NCBI GenBank assembly: GCA_015234495.1
Contig: JADGMZ010000034.1
Coordinates: 1 to 7,493 of the forward strand
Source: Brevundimonas sp.
GTDB taxonomy: Bacteria > Pseudomonadota > Alphaproteobacteria > Caulobacterales > Caulobacteraceae
DNA: 7,493 bases
Direction of reading: 5' to 3'
Part shown: one piece after another, positions 5,646-7,493 of the stretch
Numbering within the stretch: position 1 is the first letter of the stretch
How the letters are laid out: each line of letters opens with the position of its first letter
Notes under the pieces: model-generated
What the model saw: the letters and a program-made list of their open reading frames with translations, nothing else
The model's database searches: none
Told to the model about the DNA's origin: nothing
Made by a program: the position numbers and the translations under genes

Positions 5646-7493
5646 ATGGTCGGGGCCCCTCCCCAGGGTGAAGACGGCGCGGGTGGCGCCGCGAGCTCCC
5701 CGAAGCCCCAGGATACGTCGGTCGCCCCGGCCCACCCGCACCCCTCGGCGGCGGGCGCCGGCGGTCACGTCAAGGCGGGCCGGTGGGGCCTGGTCCTCGG
5801 CGCCATCGGGGTGGTGTTCGGCGACATCGGCACCAGTCCGCTCTACGCCATGCGCGAGGCGCTGAGCCATTCGCGCAGCGGCGGCACGGCCGAGCTGGCG
5901 GTGCTGGGCACTGTCTCGCTGGTGTTCTGGGCCCTGATCCTGGTGGTCACGGTCAAATACGTCGTCTTCCTGATGCGGGCCGACAACAAGGGCGAGGGCG
6001 GCACCCTGGCGCTGATGGCCCTGGCCCAGCACGCCATCGGCAAGCGCTCGACCCTGGTGTTCTTCCTCGGCGTGTGCGGCGCGGCCATGTTCTACGGCGA
6101 CGGGGTGCTGACCCCGGCCGTCTCCGTCCTCTCGGCGGTCGAGGGACTCGGCGCCGCGCCGGGCGTCAGCGGCCAGGTCACGCCCTTCATCGTGCCGATC
6201 GCCGCCGGCATCCTGATCGCCCTGTTCATGGTCCAGTCGCGCGGCACCGCCAGCATGGCCCGCGCCTTCGGCCCGATCACCGCCCTGTGGTTCCTGGTCA
6301 TGGCCGGCCTGGGCGTGTGGCACATCCTCGGCGACCCCTCGATCCTGCGGGCCCTGTCGCCGCACTACGGGGCGCTGTTCCTGATCGACAACGGGGTGCT
6401 GGGCTTCATCCTGCTGGGCAGCGTCTTCCTCGCCGTCACCGGGGCCGAGGCGCTCTATACGGACATGGGCCATTTCGGAAAGGCCCCGATCCGGGCCGGC
6501 TGGCTGGCCTTCGTCCTGCCCTGCCTGATGCTGACCTATCTCGGCCAGGGAGCGCTGGTGCTCAGCGACCCGGCGGCGCGGTTGAACCCGTTCTGGGCCA
6601 TGATCCCCGAGATCATCTACTGGCCGGTGCTGATCCTGGCGACGCTGGCCACCATCATCGCCAGCCAGGCGGTGATCACCGGCGCCTTTTCCCTGACCCA
6701 GCAGGCGGTGCAGCTGGGCCTGCTGCCGCGGATGAACATCCTGCAGACCAGCGAGAGCCAGGCCGGCCAGATCTTCGTGCCCTCGGTCAACATGATGATG
6801 CTGGTCGGGGTGCTGCTGCTGCTGGTCATGTTCCCGACCTCGTCGCAGCTGGCCGGGGCCTATGGCGTTTCGGTGACCGGGGCCATGGTGGTCGACAGCC
6901 TGCTGGCCTTCTTCATCGTCCGCCGGCTGTGGAAATGGAGCCTGCCGCTCAGCCTGCTCGCCGTCTCGCCCTTCCTGGCCATCGACCTGGCCTTCTTCGG
7001 CTCCAACCTGCTCAAGGTGCCCCAGGGGGCCTGGGCGCCGCTGGTCATGGGCGCCTGCATCGTGCTGGTGATGTGGACCTGGACGCGCGGCACCCAGATC
7101 CTGACCGCCAAGACGCGCAAGGACAGCCTGCCGCTCGCCGACCTGATCGAGATGCTGCGCGCGCGACCGCCACACCGCGCCCCCGGCACCGCCATCTTCC
7201 TGACCTCGGACCCGGACATCGCGCCGGTGGCCCTGATGCACAACCTCAAGCACAACAAGGTGTTGCACGAGAAGAACGTCATACTGACGGTGCGCACCAC
7301 CGACCGCCCGCGGGTGGCCGAGGCCGACCGGGTGCGCATCGAGCCGATCTCGGAGGACTTCAAGAAACTGATCGTCTCCTACGGCTTCATGGAGCAGCCC
7401 AACCTGCCCCGCGCGCTCAACCTGTGCCGCAAGCAGCAGGGGCTGAAGTTCGACATCATGACGACGTCGTTCTTCCTCGGCCGTCGCACCATC
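5646..7493 (+). CDS. kup: Kup (TrkD) potassium uptake permease, C-terminal end cut by window
   Basis: Kup proteins (KUP/HAK/KT, PF02705) import K+ into the cell, probably with protons, through about twelve inner-membrane helices, followed by a cytoplasmic tail. Exactly 616 residues are visible with no stop; the family is usually 620-670 long, so perhaps 40-60 residues are missing. Residues 1-45 are a polar Ala/Pro/Gly/His-rich extension. The signature VVFGDIGTSPLYA is at 56-68, ADNKGEGG at 112-119, YGDGVLTPA at 150-158, VTGAEALYTDMGHFGK at 264-279, ITGAFSLTQQ at 344-353 and GAYGVSVTGAM at 404-414. The soluble tail begins near 483 and contains GTAIFLT (514-520) and the late-family motif MTTSFFLGRRT (605-615). 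It is divergent from rrf2 across 156 bases. The frame is intact throughout, and the identification is firm. Confidence 0.96.
   Translation, partial: MVGAPPQGEDGAGGAASSPKPQDTSVAPAHPHPSAAGAGGHVKAGRWGLVLGAIGVVFGDIGTSPLYAMREALSHSRSGGTAELAVLGTVSLVFWALILVVTVKYVVFLMRADNKGEGGTLALMALAQHAIGKRSTLVFFLGVCGAAMFYGDGVLTPAVSVLSAVEGLGAAPGVSGQVTPFIVPIAAGILIALFMVQSRGTASMARAFGPITALWFLVMAGLGVWHILGDPSILRALSPHYGALFLIDNGVLGFILLGSVFLAVTGAEALYTDMGHFGKAPIRAGWLAFVLPCLMLTYLGQGALVLSDPAARLNPFWAMIPEIIYWPVLILATLATIIASQAVITGAFSLTQQAVQLGLLPRMNILQTSESQAGQIFVPSVNMMMLVGVLLLLVMFPTSSQLAGAYGVSVTGAMVVDSLLAFFIVRRLWKWSLPLSLLAVSPFLAIDLAFFGSNLLKVPQGAWAPLVMGACIVLVMWTWTRGTQILTAKTRKDSLPLADLIEMLRARPPHRAPGTAIFLTSDPDIAPVALMHNLKHNKVLHEKNVILTVRTTDRPRVAEADRVRIEPISEDFKKLIVSYGFMEQPNLPRALNLCRKQQGLKFDIMTTSFFLGRRTI

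Noticed and set aside
5586..7268. A 560-codon open frame on the minus strand opposite kup.
   Set aside because: The translation is dominated by Gln, Gly, His, Asp and Arg with no domain or hydrophobic core, as expected from reading the complement of a GC-rich membrane-protein gene. The plus strand carries an unmistakable Kup.

Overview
The window looks like ordinary chromosome from a high-GC alphaproteobacterium, most likely of the order Caulobacterales (Caulobacter/Phenylobacterium-like). This rests on very strong G/C preference at third codon positions, a DUF1674/SdhAF4 homologue, an HtpX protease, and a dense GC-rich structured intergenic element of a kind I associate with these genomes. 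The genus-level placement is inference; no rRNA or other phylogenetic marker is present.

Layout, left to right: the 5' third of argG (minus strand, running off the left edge); a 207-base gap holding a 121-base multi-hairpin element; htpX (minus), divergent from a small SdhAF4 (DUF1674) gene (plus); a secreted Gly/Tyr/Pro-rich protein of unknown function (plus), convergent with pyrF (minus), their stop codons sharing one CTAG; marC (plus), divergent from pyrF and convergent with an SDR oxidoreductase gene (minus); an Rrf2-type regulator gene (minus), overlapping the SDR start by four bases; and a kup potassium transporter gene (plus), divergent from the Rrf2 gene and running off the right edge just before its expected end. 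Coding density is very high and no gap exceeds about 210 bases.

The genes are mostly independent housekeeping units: arginine and pyrimidine synthesis, membrane-protein quality control, succinate dehydrogenase assembly and K+ uptake. The only clear operon is rrf2-SDR, where a probable redox-sensing repressor is translationally coupled to a probable NADP(H)-dependent oxidoreductase. I saw no transposase, phage gene, tRNA, rRNA, CRISPR array or toxin-antitoxin pair, and no convincing evidence of a wholly new system. The items most worth a second look are the 402-522 structured element, the rrf2-SDR pair, and the uncharacterised secreted protein.
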